From: Ralstonia sp. 25mfcol4.1
Lineage (GTDB): Bacteria; Pseudomonadota; Gammaproteobacteria; Burkholderiales; Burkholderiaceae
Direction: 5' to 3'
NCBI RefSeq assembly: GCF_900104095.1
Contig: NZ_FNJO01000004.1
Coordinates: forward strand, 1 to 64,000
DNA length: 64,000 nucleotides
Part shown: positions 1 to 8,433 of the stretch, in pieces
Layout: each line of letters begins with the position of its first letter
Position numbering within the stretch: the stretch's first letter is position 1
Translations under genes and position numbers: made by a program
Notes under the pieces: generated by a model
The model's input: the letters and a program-made list of their open reading frames with translations, nothing else
Databases searched by the model: none
What the model was told of the DNA's origin: nothing

Positions 1-120
1 AGCCAAAGCTCCGTGGCGTTCGCCATCAAGCGCCCACACTTATCGGTTGTTTGTTTGTTAAAGAACCCCAGCAACCGGCTTTGCCGTTCGCTGTCGCTGC
101 GTCTTTCGTTGCAGCGGAGA
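1..120 (-). other. rRNA operon leader (16S upstream region), leftward
   Basis: Read on the minus strand, this stretch runs from a strong promoter through a boxA-like antitermination site towards the left edge. No protein gene fits it. The arrangement (promoter, about 60 nt, boxA, about 55 nt more) is what precedes a 16S rRNA gene, so the 16S gene should begin just outside the window. The 16S sequence itself is not visible, so this is inferred from the promoter and boxA. Confidence 0.72.
56..67 (-). promoter_or_regulatory. boxA antitermination site
   Basis: The minus strand reads GGTTCTTTAACA here, close to the enterobacterial rrn boxA TGCTCTTTAACA that recruits NusB/NusE. It lies about 55 nt downstream of the predicted rrn transcription start, the expected position for a leader boxA. 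Confidence 0.72.
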
Positions 121-126
121 AACGAG

Positions 127-155
127 ATTATGCAGAGCATTCAACGTTTCGTCAA
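127..155 (-). promoter_or_regulatory. rrn P1-type promoter
   Basis: On the minus strand there is a -35 TTGACG (positions 155-150), exactly 17 nt of spacer, and a -10 CATAAT (132-127). An A-rich block just upstream (around 156-180) resembles an UP element, as expected for rRNA promoters. Transcription would start near position 120 and run left into the boxA-containing leader. Confidence 0.75.
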
Positions 156-337
156 CAGTTTTCGCAGAACTTTTTTCTGCCGGCCAGCGCTGCAAACCTC
201 GCAACCCCAACCCCCTGCCAACCCCGCAACCCTTGTCACTGCTGCGTTTGCAGCGCGCTTTGTGTTGCGAGGGGGCGAATATTAGATGGGATTGGCGACC
301 TGCGCAAGGGGTTTCGCAAAAGAATTTTCCGATCCCT

Positions 338-343
338 TAGAAT
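338..343 (+). promoter_or_regulatory. -10 element, possible leaderless start
   Basis: TAGAAT ends six bases before the ATG at 350, so a transcript starting about 7 nt downstream would begin at the start codon. No Shine-Dalgarno sequence precedes that ATG or the in-frame ATG at 356. The -35 is weak (TTCGCA-like around 313-318), so this is suggestive only. Confidence 0.4.
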
Positions 344-349
344 CGCCGG

Positions 350-1963
350 ATGACGATGCCGGAACCGCCCACCTATCTCCCCGAACGCCTGGCCAGCCGG
401 GACGCGGGTGCGCTCGATGCCCTTGCGCTGGCCACCGCCCTGGCCCGCCCTATTGCCTTTGTCGATCTGGAGACCACGGGGCCGGACGCCCAGCGCGACC
501 GGATCACCGAGATCGGTGTCGTGGAAGTGGGGCCCGACGGCATTCACGAGTGGGACACCCTCGTCGACCCGCAGGCCAGCATCCCGCCGTTTATCCAGGG
601 GATGACCGGGATCACCGACGATATGGTGCGCGGGCAACCCACCTTCGCGTCGATAGCCGAACTATTGGCGGAACGGCTACAGGGCCGGCTGTTCGTCGCC
701 CACAATGCCCGCTTCGACTATGGCTTCCTGAAGAATGAATTTCGCCGCGCCGGCGTGACGTTTCGTGCCGATGTCCTTTGCACGCTGCGGTTGTCCCGCT
801 CCCTGTTCCCGTCGGTGGAGCGCCATGGGCTCGACGCGCTGATCGCCCGCTTCAACCTGATACCAAAGGGCCGCCACCGCGCGCTGGCCGATGCCGAACT
901 GCTCTGGCAGTTCTGGCAGAAGATCCACGACCTGTATTCAGTGGATCTGGTGGAGTCGGCCGTCAAGACGCTAGTCAAGCATGCCAGCCTGCCCGCTGGC
1001 CTGAGCGAGACCGCGCTGGACGACGTGCCGGACCGCCCAGGCGCCTACCTGTTTTACGGTGACGACGACGCCTTGCTATATGTAGGCAAGAGCATCCACC
1101 TGCGGCAGCGCATCCGTGCCCATTTTTCCGGCGACCATACCAATCCAAAGGAAATGCGCATCGCACGCGCGGTCCGGCGCGTGGATTGGCGCGAGACCGG
1201 CGGGGAAATCGGCGCGCTGCTGCTGGAGGCCCACCTCGTCAAGACGCTGCAGCCGCTGCACAACCATCAGCTGCGCCACAACGACGAGCTGTTCGCCTGG
1301 GAAATGATCGATGGCCTGCCCGCGCCGCGCCTGCGCTCGGACCGTCAGGTCGACTTCAGCCGCCATACCCGTCTATATGGTGTGTTTCCGAGCCGCGCCG
1401 CGGCACGCGCACGCCTGCTGGCGCTGGCCGAAGCCCATCAGCTTTGCCTGGTCACGCTGATGCTGGAACCAACGGCCCGCCGCGGCCACCCTTGTTTTGC
1501 GCGGCAAGTCCACCGCTGCGCGGGGGCCTGCACTGGTCATGAATCGCGTGCTGCGCATCGCCTGCGCACGCTGGCCGCACTCGAAGCATTGACGGTGGCC
1601 CCATGGCCGTTCGATGGGGCGATTGCCTGGCGCGAGGGCGAGCAGCCCGACCAGCCCTGGCATGTGATCGAGGACTGGTGCTACCTGGGCACGGCGCGGA
1701 CGCTGGCTGACGCCGAAGGGCTGACCGCCCTGCCAGCCCGCTTCGATATGGATACCTACCTGATCCTGGCGCCGCACCTGGCCAGCCTCAGGGCGACGGC
1801 CGTGCCGCTGGCCTCAGCGCGCCCGTTCGTGCTGACGGCACCGGTCGTGCCGGCCACGGCGATGATCGCCACGACCGGCGAAAGCCGGCGTGCGGCTAAG
1901 ACGCGTGCCACGCCCCGGCGCACCGTGGCCGTGACAGACGCCCAGTCATCGCTGTTTGGCTAA
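350..1963 (+). CDS. DEDDh exonuclease / GIY-YIG nuclease fusion (DnaQ-UvrC/Cho-like)
   Basis: A 537-residue two-nuclease protein. Residues about 35-200 are a DnaQ-family 3'-5' exonuclease: DxE motif at D39/E41 (FVDLETTG), second motif around AHNARFDYGF, and third motif HRALADAELL giving the DEDDh set. Residues about 225-310 are a GIY-YIG domain (GAYLFYGDDDALLYVGKS) like the N-terminus of UvrC and Cho. A Cys/His-rich patch follows (HPCFARQVHRCAGAC). The UvrB-binding and RNase H-like parts of UvrC are absent, so this is not UvrC itself. Similar fusions occur in Burkholderiales and actinobacteria and are usually annotated as exonucleases of DNA repair. The start may be 350 or 356. A 7-bp hairpin (1951-1968) spans the stop codon. 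Confidence 0.9.
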   Translation: MTMPEPPTYLPERLASRDAGALDALALATALARPIAFVDLETTGPDAQRDRITEIGVVEVGPDGIHEWDTLVDPQASIPPFIQGMTGITDDMVRGQPTFASIAELLAERLQGRLFVAHNARFDYGFLKNEFRRAGVTFRADVLCTLRLSRSLFPSVERHGLDALIARFNLIPKGRHRALADAELLWQFWQKIHDLYSVDLVESAVKTLVKHASLPAGLSETALDDVPDRPGAYLFYGDDDALLYVGKSIHLRQRIRAHFSGDHTNPKEMRIARAVRRVDWRETGGEIGALLLEAHLVKTLQPLHNHQLRHNDELFAWEMIDGLPAPRLRSDRQVDFSRHTRLYGVFPSRAAARARLLALAEAHQLCLVTLMLEPTARRGHPCFARQVHRCAGACTGHESRAAHRLRTLAALEALTVAPWPFDGAIAWREGEQPDQPWHVIEDWCYLGTARTLADAEGLTALPARFDMDTYLILAPHLASLRATAVPLASARPFVLTAPVVPATAMIATTGESRRAAKTRATPRRTVAVTDAQSSLFG

Positions 1964-1968
1964 ACAGC
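1951..1968 (+). terminator. Hairpin across stop codon
   Basis: GCTGTTT and AAACAGC form a perfect 7-bp stem with a 4-nt loop that contains the start of the TAA stop of the upstream nuclease gene. There is no T-tract, so termination is uncertain. Confidence 0.35.
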
Positions 1969-2103
1969 GATCTGCACGCCACACAGCAACGGGGCCACGC
2001 TGCCCGGTGCTGCGTGCGGCGGCGCGCATAAGCGTGTTGCCAGCCCTCTGCCGGGTCGGCTAGTCTCCGACAGGAGGGATTGCACCCGCGAGATGGAGCC
2101 GCC

Positions 2104-2520
2104 ATGCCTGCTTCGCCCCGACCTGCCGCCTGCCGCGCCTTCGTACTGGCCACCGGCGCCCTTGCCCTGGCCGCTGCATGCGCCAATATCGAGGCCAGCA
2201 CCATGCAGCGGATCTTCGATTCATGGAAAGGGGTGCCCGTCGAACAGGCCAAGGCGCAGTGGGGGCCGCCGCAATCGGTGCAGGCCGTGCCAGGCGGCAC
2301 AGCCTATGTCTGGACGGACGAAATCCCCGTCGCCCGTGCGCCGGGCAGCGGTCCGCGCGACGCCGGGCTGGAGCCACCGGCCAGGGTAGCCCAGTGCCAG
2401 CGCAAGCTGGTGGCGGGGCCCGATGGCAACGTCAGCCACGGCGAATGGAGCGGCAGTGCGTGCTGCACCCAGAGCCTGGTTGGCATCTGCGCCGGACTGG
2501 CCCGCAGGGCCACCGGCTGA
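2104..2520 (+). CDS. Small predicted lipoprotein
   Basis: A 138-residue protein with an N-terminal hydrophobic segment ending in an Ala-rich lipobox (ALAAAC, Cys near residue 19), so probably a lipidated envelope protein. The mature part contains a WKGVPVEQAKAQWGPP-like segment typical of small Burkholderiales lipoproteins that share a 'SmpA-like' W-G-P turn. It also has two C-terminal cysteine clusters (CQRK; SACCTQ...GIC). The ATG at 2104 is preceded by GGAG at 2094-2097. An in-frame TTG at 2080 sits too close to an AGGAGG. It lies alone between the nuclease and a convergent Bug gene. Function unknown. Confidence 0.7.
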   Translation: MPASPRPAACRAFVLATGALALAAACANIEASTMQRIFDSWKGVPVEQAKAQWGPPQSVQAVPGGTAYVWTDEIPVARAPGSGPRDAGLEPPARVAQCQRKLVAGPDGNVSHGEWSGSACCTQSLVGICAGLARRATG

Positions 2521-2563
2521 TGGCCGGGCAACCGCACCGCCCTTTGCCCCTTCCTTCCGTCGA

Positions 2564-3553
2564 TCAATCGATCTTCGCGCCCGACACCTTGACGGCCTGT
2601 CCCCAGCGCTTCTGCTCGTTGACGATGGTTGCCGCAAACGCCTCCGGCGACTGCCATGCCGGCTCGGCGCCCTGCGCTTCAAGCTTGGCCCGGGTGTCCG
2701 GGTCCGCCAGTACGGTGCGCAGCGCCCCCGACAGCTTGTCGACGATTTCCTTCGGCGTGCCGGCCGGCGCCAGCACACCGTAAAAACCCACCACCTCGAA
2801 ACCTTTCAGGCCCGACTCCTCCATGGTCGGCACATCGGGCAGCGCCGGCGAACGCTTGCCCGACGTCACCGCCAGCGCACGCACCTTGCCGGTCTTGATG
2901 TGCTGGGTGAACAGCGGAATCGAATCGGCCATCATCTGGGCCTGGCCGCCCATCACGTCGGTCAGTGCCGGCGCGCTGCCCTTGTAAGGGATATGGACGA
3001 TGAACGTGCCCGACGCCTGCTTGAACATCTCGGGCATCAGGTGCGAAATGCCGCCATTGCCGCCCGACGCAAAATTGAGCTTGCCCGGATTGGCCTTGGC
3101 ATAGGCGATGAACTCCTTCAGGTTTTTGGCCGGCACATTGTTGTTGACGACCATCACCAGCGGAATCAGCGCGGTACGTGCCACCGGCGCAAAGTCCTTC
3201 GGCATGCTGTACGGCAGCTTGGGATAGAGCGATCCGTTGATCGCCATCTGGCCGGTATTGGCAATCAGCAGCGTATAGCCGTCGGGCGCGGCCTTGGCCA
3301 CGTTATCCGACCCGATATTGCCGGCGGCCCCCGCCTTGTAGTCAAGCACGACGGTCTGGCCCAGGATCGGCTGCAGCTTCTCGGACAGGATGCGCGCATG
3401 CGTATCGACCGGCCCGCCAGGCGGAAAGCCCACCACCATGCGAATCGGCTTGTCGGGCCAGGCGGCCTGCGCGGCGCCGGCAGCCAGAGCCAGCGGGGAA
3501 AGGACCAGGGCAGCCAGGACATGCCGGGCGCGGCGGGTAGCGAACAACGTCAT
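2564..3553 (-). CDS. Bug-family (TctC) periplasmic solute-binding protein 1
   Basis: A 329-residue periplasmic receptor of the tripartite tricarboxylate transporter family. A Sec signal peptide (about 25 residues, ending AAQAAWP) is followed by the family signature PDKPIRMVVGFPPGGPVDTHAR and the later PDGYTLLIANTG and VPYKGSAPALTDVMGGQ motifs. These form the ligand-binding cleft for a carboxylate. The start at 3553 has a GGAGAG ribosome site; the open frame continues upstream but with no signal peptide in front. It is the last gene of a leftward cluster (IclR, acyl-CoA synthetase, Bug, two DUF1254, Bug, Bug). No TctA or TctB membrane subunit is in the window, so its transport partner must lie elsewhere. 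Ligand unknown. Confidence 0.93.
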   Translation of the reverse strand: MTLFATRRARHVLAALVLSPLALAAGAAQAAWPDKPIRMVVGFPPGGPVDTHARILSEKLQPILGQTVVLDYKAGAAGNIGSDNVAKAAPDGYTLLIANTGQMAINGSLYPKLPYSMPKDFAPVARTALIPLVMVVNNNVPAKNLKEFIAYAKANPGKLNFASGGNGGISHLMPEMFKQASGTFIVHIPYKGSAPALTDVMGGQAQMMADSIPLFTQHIKTGKVRALAVTSGKRSPALPDVPTMEESGLKGFEVVGFYGVLAPAGTPKEIVDKLSGALRTVLADPDTRAKLEAQGAEPAWQSPEAFAATIVNEQKRWGQAVKVSGAKID

Positions 3554-3669
3554 TTCTCTCTCCGGATGCGGCCCCGCTCTATGCGGCAGGGACCGGTCCG
3601 GTATTGTGACGTTTTTATGACAATCTTGTGAAGGGCTTTCGCCAAGTGGCGCTGACCACAATCATCCGC

Positions 3670-4647
3670 CTACTCCAGTACGATGCCGCGCGCCTTGATC
3701 AGCGCGCCCCATTTCCTTACCTCGCCGTCGATGAACGCGGCAAAGTCCGCACTGCTGCCCGGCGACGGCTGCAGGCCGAGCGCCAGCAGCTTCTGACTGA
3801 TCTGCGGATCGGCCAGCGCCTGGCTGGCATCGCGATTGATCTGCTGCACGAGGGCGGGCGGCGTGCCGGCCGGGGCCACGATGCCGAACCAGCCGTAGCC
3901 GACCACGCCGGGCACGCCCTGCTCGGCGAACGTCGGTGCATCGGGATAGACCGGCGTGCGCGCATCGGCCGCCGCCGCGATCACGCGCAGCTTGCCGGCC
4001 TGGATAAAGGGCAGCGCGGTCGTGATCGCCGTCAGCGTGGCATCGACGCGTCCGGCCAGCAGTTCGGTATAGGCCGTGGCATCGCCGCGGTAATGGACGT
4101 TGAGCGCCTTGAACCCCGACTGCGCAGCAAACAGCTCGGCCGTCAGGTGCGGCCCCGAGCCGATGCCCGGCGACGCGAACGTGACGCCCTCGGGCTTCTG
4201 CTTCGCCATCTTCACGAAGTCCGCCACGGTCCTGACCGGCGAACTGGCATTGACGATCAGGAACACCGGCCCCAGCACGCGCGGCCCCACGGCGACGAAA
4301 TCCTTGTGGATATCGAACCGTTGCGACAGGCCGGCTGCCGTGTTGATGGCGAACGGCGCGGCCGCCCACAGCAGCGTGTAGCCATCGGCCGGTGCGTGCG
4401 CCACCGTTTCGCTGGCCACGCGCGTGCCGGCGCCGGGCTTGTTCTCGACCACCACCTGCTGCCCATACTTGCGGCTCAGCGCCTCGGCCAGCACGCGCGC
4501 CGACGTATCGTTCGATCCGCCCGGCCCGTAGGGCGACACCAGCCGCACCGGCCTGCCGGGCCAGGTATTGCCGAAGGCGTGCGGCACGACGCCGGCCAGC
4601 GCCATCGCGCCCAGCAGGCGGCGGCGGGTCAATTGCGATGGGGTCAT
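3670..4647 (-). CDS. Bug-family (TctC) solute-binding protein 2
   Basis: A 325-residue Bug receptor. The N-terminus carries an RRRLLG stretch before the hydrophobic core, resembling a twin-arginine signal, unlike the Sec-type leaders of most neighbouring Bug proteins. Core motifs WPGRPVRLVSPYGPGGSNDTSAR, ADGYTLLWAA and VHYRGDATAYTELLAGR match the family. Its ATG overlaps the stop of the DUF1254 gene at 4644 by four bases, so the two are translationally coupled. This is a strong hint that the receptor and the DUF1254 proteins serve one pathway. Ligand unknown, probably an organic acid. Confidence 0.93.
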   Translation of the reverse strand: MTPSQLTRRRLLGAMALAGVVPHAFGNTWPGRPVRLVSPYGPGGSNDTSARVLAEALSRKYGQQVVVENKPGAGTRVASETVAHAPADGYTLLWAAAPFAINTAAGLSQRFDIHKDFVAVGPRVLGPVFLIVNASSPVRTVADFVKMAKQKPEGVTFASPGIGSGPHLTAELFAAQSGFKALNVHYRGDATAYTELLAGRVDATLTAITTALPFIQAGKLRVIAAAADARTPVYPDAPTFAEQGVPGVVGYGWFGIVAPAGTPPALVQQINRDASQALADPQISQKLLALGLQPSPGSSADFAAFIDGEVRKWGALIKARGIVLE

Positions 4648-5969
4648 GATGCCTCCCGGATCCGCTCGATGGCGGGATAGCGATAGGTGCGGTCAAGGTG
4701 GTCGGGCTGGGGCACGTACAGGCGCAGCGCCACATAGAAGGCCCCGGCCGGCGCCGGCAGCCAGTTGCCGTGCGCGGCGCGATCCCGCGGGGGCTGCGCC
4801 GACAGGTACAGCGTCAGGCTGCCATCGGCGGCGCGCTTCAGTGACGGAGACCGGTCGCCCAGCGAATAGCGCGCAAGTTCGTTCGGCACCAGCATGCAGT
4901 CGCCCTTGTCGTACATGGTCAGGGACCAGAACGCGCCCACGCGCGGCAGGTTGTCGGCCGCGAAGTGCAGCCGGTAGGCGTGAGCGCCTTCGAGCGGCGC
5001 GCCGTCGGCACAGCGGTCGGCCATCACGTACATGGCCTCCTGCACGCCCAGCGCTCCAATATAGTTGCGCGCCACCAGCGCGCGTTGCAGGTAATGCGTG
5101 CCATACGACTCGCGCACGTCCACCGACATCGTCCAGCCACCGCCCATGTCCGACGCCTGCGGCTCGGCCAGGTCGGCCAGCACGGCCTGCAGCGCCGTAC
5201 CCAGCGTCTCGACCTGCGCCGGCGTGGGCGCAAGCCCCTTGCCGATACCGGCTTCGGCAAAGCGGGCCACCACATCGGCTTCTGCCGGCGGGGGCGGGTT
5301 GTCGGCCAGCATCCGGTTGACCACGGCGGCAAAGCGCCGCGGATCGCCCAGATGCTCGCGCGGCTGCATGCCGACATCGAACGCGAACGCGGCCGGCTCC
5401 CCGTCGAGCCGCTGCAGCGCGATGGCATCCTGCAGCGCATGGCCGGCGGCCAGGTCGGCATCGCCGTCCACCAGCAGCCGGCCGATCATCCACACCGCAT
5501 TGGTCGGACACGCAACGGCCCGCATGCCGGCAGGTACTTCGCCATGCCAGTCGGGCCCGTGCAGCAGAAAGCGGCCAGCGCCGGTGCCCGTGGTGCGGCT
5601 GCCCAGATAGCCAAACGGATTGGTATAGAAATCGAGCAGGCCCAGCACATAGTAGCGGCCGGCAAAGTCGGGCACTTCGAGCACCACGGGCTCGCGCGAC
5701 AGGTCGAGCCAGGCATTGGTGTACAGCGTGTCGTTGTTCGGCGTGACGACCTGGCGATGCTGCGGGCCCAGCAGTTCGCGCGTGTGGATCAGGTGGTTGA
5801 CCCAGCGCAGCGAGGATTCGGGGCCATCGCCGGCGAACTGCCTGGCCCGGTCACGGCGCGGGCATGTGGCCGCGCGCATGCGGGCCATCTCGTAGAGCGG
5901 CAGCGTGTAGATCACGGCTTCGCGGGCAAGCTGCAGGCCGGGGCTGGCGGCGGTGGTGGTTTGTGGCAT
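4644..5969 (-). CDS. DUF1254/DUF1214 protein A
   Basis: A 441-residue member of the two-domain DUF1254 + DUF1214 family. The N-terminal half has the family hallmarks VVTPNNDTLYTNAWLDLS and GRYYVLGLLDFYTN; the C-terminal half has FWSLTMYDKGDCMLVPNELARYSLGDR and NWLPAPAGAFYVALRLYVP. The biochemical function of the family is not firmly known. Many members carry a signal peptide, but this one starts directly with a soluble sequence, suggesting a cytoplasmic role. A paralogue lies 54 bp upstream and a Bug receptor overlaps its 3' end by 4 bp. The context (acyl-CoA synthetase, three Bug proteins) suggests metabolism of an imported acid. Confidence 0.88.
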   Translation of the reverse strand: MPQTTTAASPGLQLAREAVIYTLPLYEMARMRAATCPRRDRARQFAGDGPESSLRWVNHLIHTRELLGPQHRQVVTPNNDTLYTNAWLDLSREPVVLEVPDFAGRYYVLGLLDFYTNPFGYLGSRTTGTGAGRFLLHGPDWHGEVPAGMRAVACPTNAVWMIGRLLVDGDADLAAGHALQDAIALQRLDGEPAAFAFDVGMQPREHLGDPRRFAAVVNRMLADNPPPPAEADVVARFAEAGIGKGLAPTPAQVETLGTALQAVLADLAEPQASDMGGGWTMSVDVRESYGTHYLQRALVARNYIGALGVQEAMYVMADRCADGAPLEGAHAYRLHFAADNLPRVGAFWSLTMYDKGDCMLVPNELARYSLGDRSPSLKRAADGSLTLYLSAQPPRDRAAHGNWLPAPAGAFYVALRLYVPQPDHLDRTYRYPAIERIREAS

Positions 5970-6023
5970 GGGTTGGTGTCTCCTTTCCCTTATATATGTA
6001 GCGAGGCGTGTTCCGCACCACGC

Positions 6024-7370
6024 TCAGCCGATCCGGCGCACGGCGGGGATCGCGTACTGGCCCGCGATGAAGCCGGCGGATGGGTGGTACAGCCGCAGGA
6101 TCAGGTAGAACGGGCCATCGGGCGCGGGCAGCCAGTTGGCATCGTCGGACGGCCGGGCATGGCCGATAGGAATCACCAGCGTGCCGTCCGGCTCCAGGCG
6201 CAGTCCCGGGGTGCGATCGCCCACCGCATAGCGGCCGATCTCGTTGGCCGAGAAATAGCGGTCCTCCCCGTACAGCGATACCGACCAGAACGCCTCGGCC
6301 GGCGGCAGCATGCCGGGCGCGAAACGCAGTTCGTATCGATGCCGGCCATGCAGCGGCTCGCCGTTGGCGTCGAAATCGGCCATCGCATAGACGGCCTCGT
6401 CCGCGCGCAAGGCGCCCAGCCCCTTCATCGCCGTGCAGGCGCGCAGCACCCAGTCGTCTCCATAGACGCCCAGCCGCATGCTGTAGCCCCACGCCTTGTG
6501 CCCCTGGCTGCGGGTATGGGCTTCAATCAGCGCCATGCCCTGGGCATACGCGCTGCGCAGGCCGTTGACGATGGACGGCCGCAGCGCGGCCATCTCCACA
6601 TCGTCCTCCAGCCGCAGGCCCACCTTGCGCAGCAGCGTGAACAGGCCGCGCTCCTGCGCGCTGGGCGGAAAATCGCGCATCGCGCGGAACAGGTTCTGGA
6701 AGAAGTCCACCCCGGCGTCGCCGGTGTCCTGCCACCGCGCCACGCTGGCCGGCCGTGCCGCCCCGGCGCTTTGCTCCACCTGGAAGCCCTGCTCGAATGC
6801 GTTGGCACGCGCCAGGTCGTCAGGACCGGTCACCAGCACCCGGCCGATGATCCAGACCAGCGTGGTGGGCGCCTCCACCACGTGCGCGCCGCTGCCGCGC
6901 TGGCCGGGGCCCACGATCTCGACATCGGCGCCCTCGCGTGGCACGGTGCGTGGCCCAAGGTTGGCGAAGTTGTTGGTGTGGGCATCCAGCAGTTCGACCA
7001 CGTAGTAGCGGTCGGCATCGGGCAGCGCCGGCACGCGGATCGTGGCCGGGCCATCGGCCAGGTTGAGCCATCCGCAGAAATAGAGCAGGTCGTTGGCGGG
7101 GGTGACGATGTCGCGGTCTTCGTGCGTCCACTGGCGCGCGCTGGCCGACAGCATGTTCATCGGTGCGCGGCCGTAGCGCGTGGGGGCGTCCACCGACGTC
7201 TGCAGCCGGCAGGTGCGCAGGGTTTCGATCAACGGGTAGCCGTAGATCACCAGCGGCAGCGCGGCAGCGGCCACCAGGGCCTCCTGCGGGCTGGCGTGAA
7301 CCGGCGAACCCAGGGCGGAAGGACTGGCGGAAGGGTTGGCGGCGGGTTCGGGAAAGGCGGGATGGTTCAT
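6024..7370 (-). CDS. DUF1254/DUF1214 protein B
   Basis: A 448-residue paralogue of the next gene downstream. Aligned motifs are DIVTPANDLLYFCGWLNLA, RYYVVELLDAHTNNFANLG, FWSVSLYGEDRYFSANEIGRYAVGDRTPG and NWLPAPDGPFYLILRLYHP. The two differ throughout, so this is an old duplication or two subunits, not a recent tandem copy. No signal peptide is visible: the N-terminus is Pro/Ala/Ser-rich and low in complexity. It lies 31 bp downstream of a Bug gene and 54 bp upstream of the other paralogue in the same leftward cluster. Function unknown; a hetero-oligomer of A and B is possible but speculative. Confidence 0.88.
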   Translation of the reverse strand: MNHPAFPEPAANPSASPSALGSPVHASPQEALVAAAALPLVIYGYPLIETLRTCRLQTSVDAPTRYGRAPMNMLSASARQWTHEDRDIVTPANDLLYFCGWLNLADGPATIRVPALPDADRYYVVELLDAHTNNFANLGPRTVPREGADVEIVGPGQRGSGAHVVEAPTTLVWIIGRVLVTGPDDLARANAFEQGFQVEQSAGAARPASVARWQDTGDAGVDFFQNLFRAMRDFPPSAQERGLFTLLRKVGLRLEDDVEMAALRPSIVNGLRSAYAQGMALIEAHTRSQGHKAWGYSMRLGVYGDDWVLRACTAMKGLGALRADEAVYAMADFDANGEPLHGRHRYELRFAPGMLPPAEAFWSVSLYGEDRYFSANEIGRYAVGDRTPGLRLEPDGTLVIPIGHARPSDDANWLPAPDGPFYLILRLYHPSAGFIAGQYAIPAVRRIG

Positions 7371-7401
7371 AGCGATGGTCAGGGTGGATGGGATGTCGGG
7401 T

Positions 7402-8397
7402 TCATTCCAGCGCGGTGCCGCTCGATTTGACTAGCGCGGCCCACGCCCGCGCGTCGTCGCGCATCTGGTTGGTGAACTGCGTTCGCGACACGGGCTGGTA
7501 GCGCATGCCCATCGCCGCGATCTGTGCCTGCAGCGCGCTGTCCTGCATGGCTTCCTGCATCGCGCTTTCCAGCCGGTCGACGATGGCCGGCGGCGTCCTG
7601 GCCGGCGCGAACATCGCGTACCAGCTGTCGACACGGAAGGCAATGCCGGACTCGGCGAACGTCGGCACATCGGGCAGCGCGGCGGACCGTTCCGAGCCCG
7701 ACACCGCCAGCGCACGCACCTTGCCGCTGCGGATCAGCGGCAGGGTGCCGGCCAGATCGGACATGGCGACAGGCACCGTGCCGCCCATCACGTCATTGAG
7801 CATCGGCGCCACGCCCTTGTACGGCACATGCCGCAGGTGGATGCCGGCGGACACGTTCAGGCTCTCGCCGGCCAGATGGCCGCCCGATCCCTGCCCCCAT
7901 GAGCCATAGGCCAGGTCCGCGCCGGGCTGCTTCGCCATGGCAATCAGCGCGCGCACGTCATGGGCGGGAAAGGCCGGATTGGCCACCAGCACATTGCCGC
8001 CATAGGCAATGCGGCCGATGGGCACGAAATCGCGCAGCGGGTCGTAGGTCAGCTTCGGGAAGATCGCCGGGGCAATCGCGTGCGTGGCCGAGATGCCCAG
8101 CAGAATCGTGTAGCCATCGGGCGCGGCACGCGCCACCTGTGCCGCGCCGATGGTGCCGGTGGCGCCCGCCACGTTCTCGACGACCACCGTGCCCTTGAGC
8201 ACCGTCGACAGGCGCGCGGCCACCATGCGTCCCACCACGTCGGTGCCGCCGCCCGGCGGGAACGGCACCACCAGCCGGATCGGCTTGCCGGGGTACGCGT
8301 CCGCAGCCACTGCCGCGGGCAACGCCATCCCGCCCGTCACACCTGCCGCCAGGCACAAGGCCAGGGCGTGCCGCATCCTGCGAATTGCTGATCGCAT
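7402..8397 (-). CDS. Bug-family (TctC) solute-binding protein 3
   Basis: A 331-residue Bug receptor with a Sec signal peptide (about 32 residues, ending AAVAAD). Family motifs are YPGKPIRLVVPFPPGGGTDVVGR, APDGYTILLGISATH, LRHVPYKGVAPMLNDVMGG and ALPDVPTFAESG. It sits between the acyl-CoA synthetase (36 bp upstream) and DUF1254 protein B (31 bp downstream), so co-transcription is likely. It should capture the acid that the synthetase then activates. It has no membrane partners nearby. Confidence 0.93.
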   Translation of the reverse strand: MRSAIRRMRHALALCLAAGVTGGMALPAAVAADAYPGKPIRLVVPFPPGGGTDVVGRMVAARLSTVLKGTVVVENVAGATGTIGAAQVARAAPDGYTILLGISATHAIAPAIFPKLTYDPLRDFVPIGRIAYGGNVLVANPAFPAHDVRALIAMAKQPGADLAYGSWGQGSGGHLAGESLNVSAGIHLRHVPYKGVAPMLNDVMGGTVPVAMSDLAGTLPLIRSGKVRALAVSGSERSAALPDVPTFAESGIAFRVDSWYAMFAPARTPPAIVDRLESAMQEAMQDSALQAQIAAMGMRYQPVSRTQFTNQMRDDARAWAALVKSSGTALE

Positions 8398-8433
8398 GGT
8401 CTGTCTCCGTATTGTCCAGGATGGGTTGCTGCG

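Noticed and set aside
2080-2103. Upstream TTG as start for the small lipoprotein
   Set aside because: The AGGAGG is only two bases from it, and the lipobox is better placed from ATG 2104.
4965-7430. Open frame of about 820 codons on the plus strand over the two DUF1254 genes
   Set aside because: It runs antisense to two well-supported genes, has no domain and has Arg/Gly/His-rich shadow composition, as expected in high-GC DNA.
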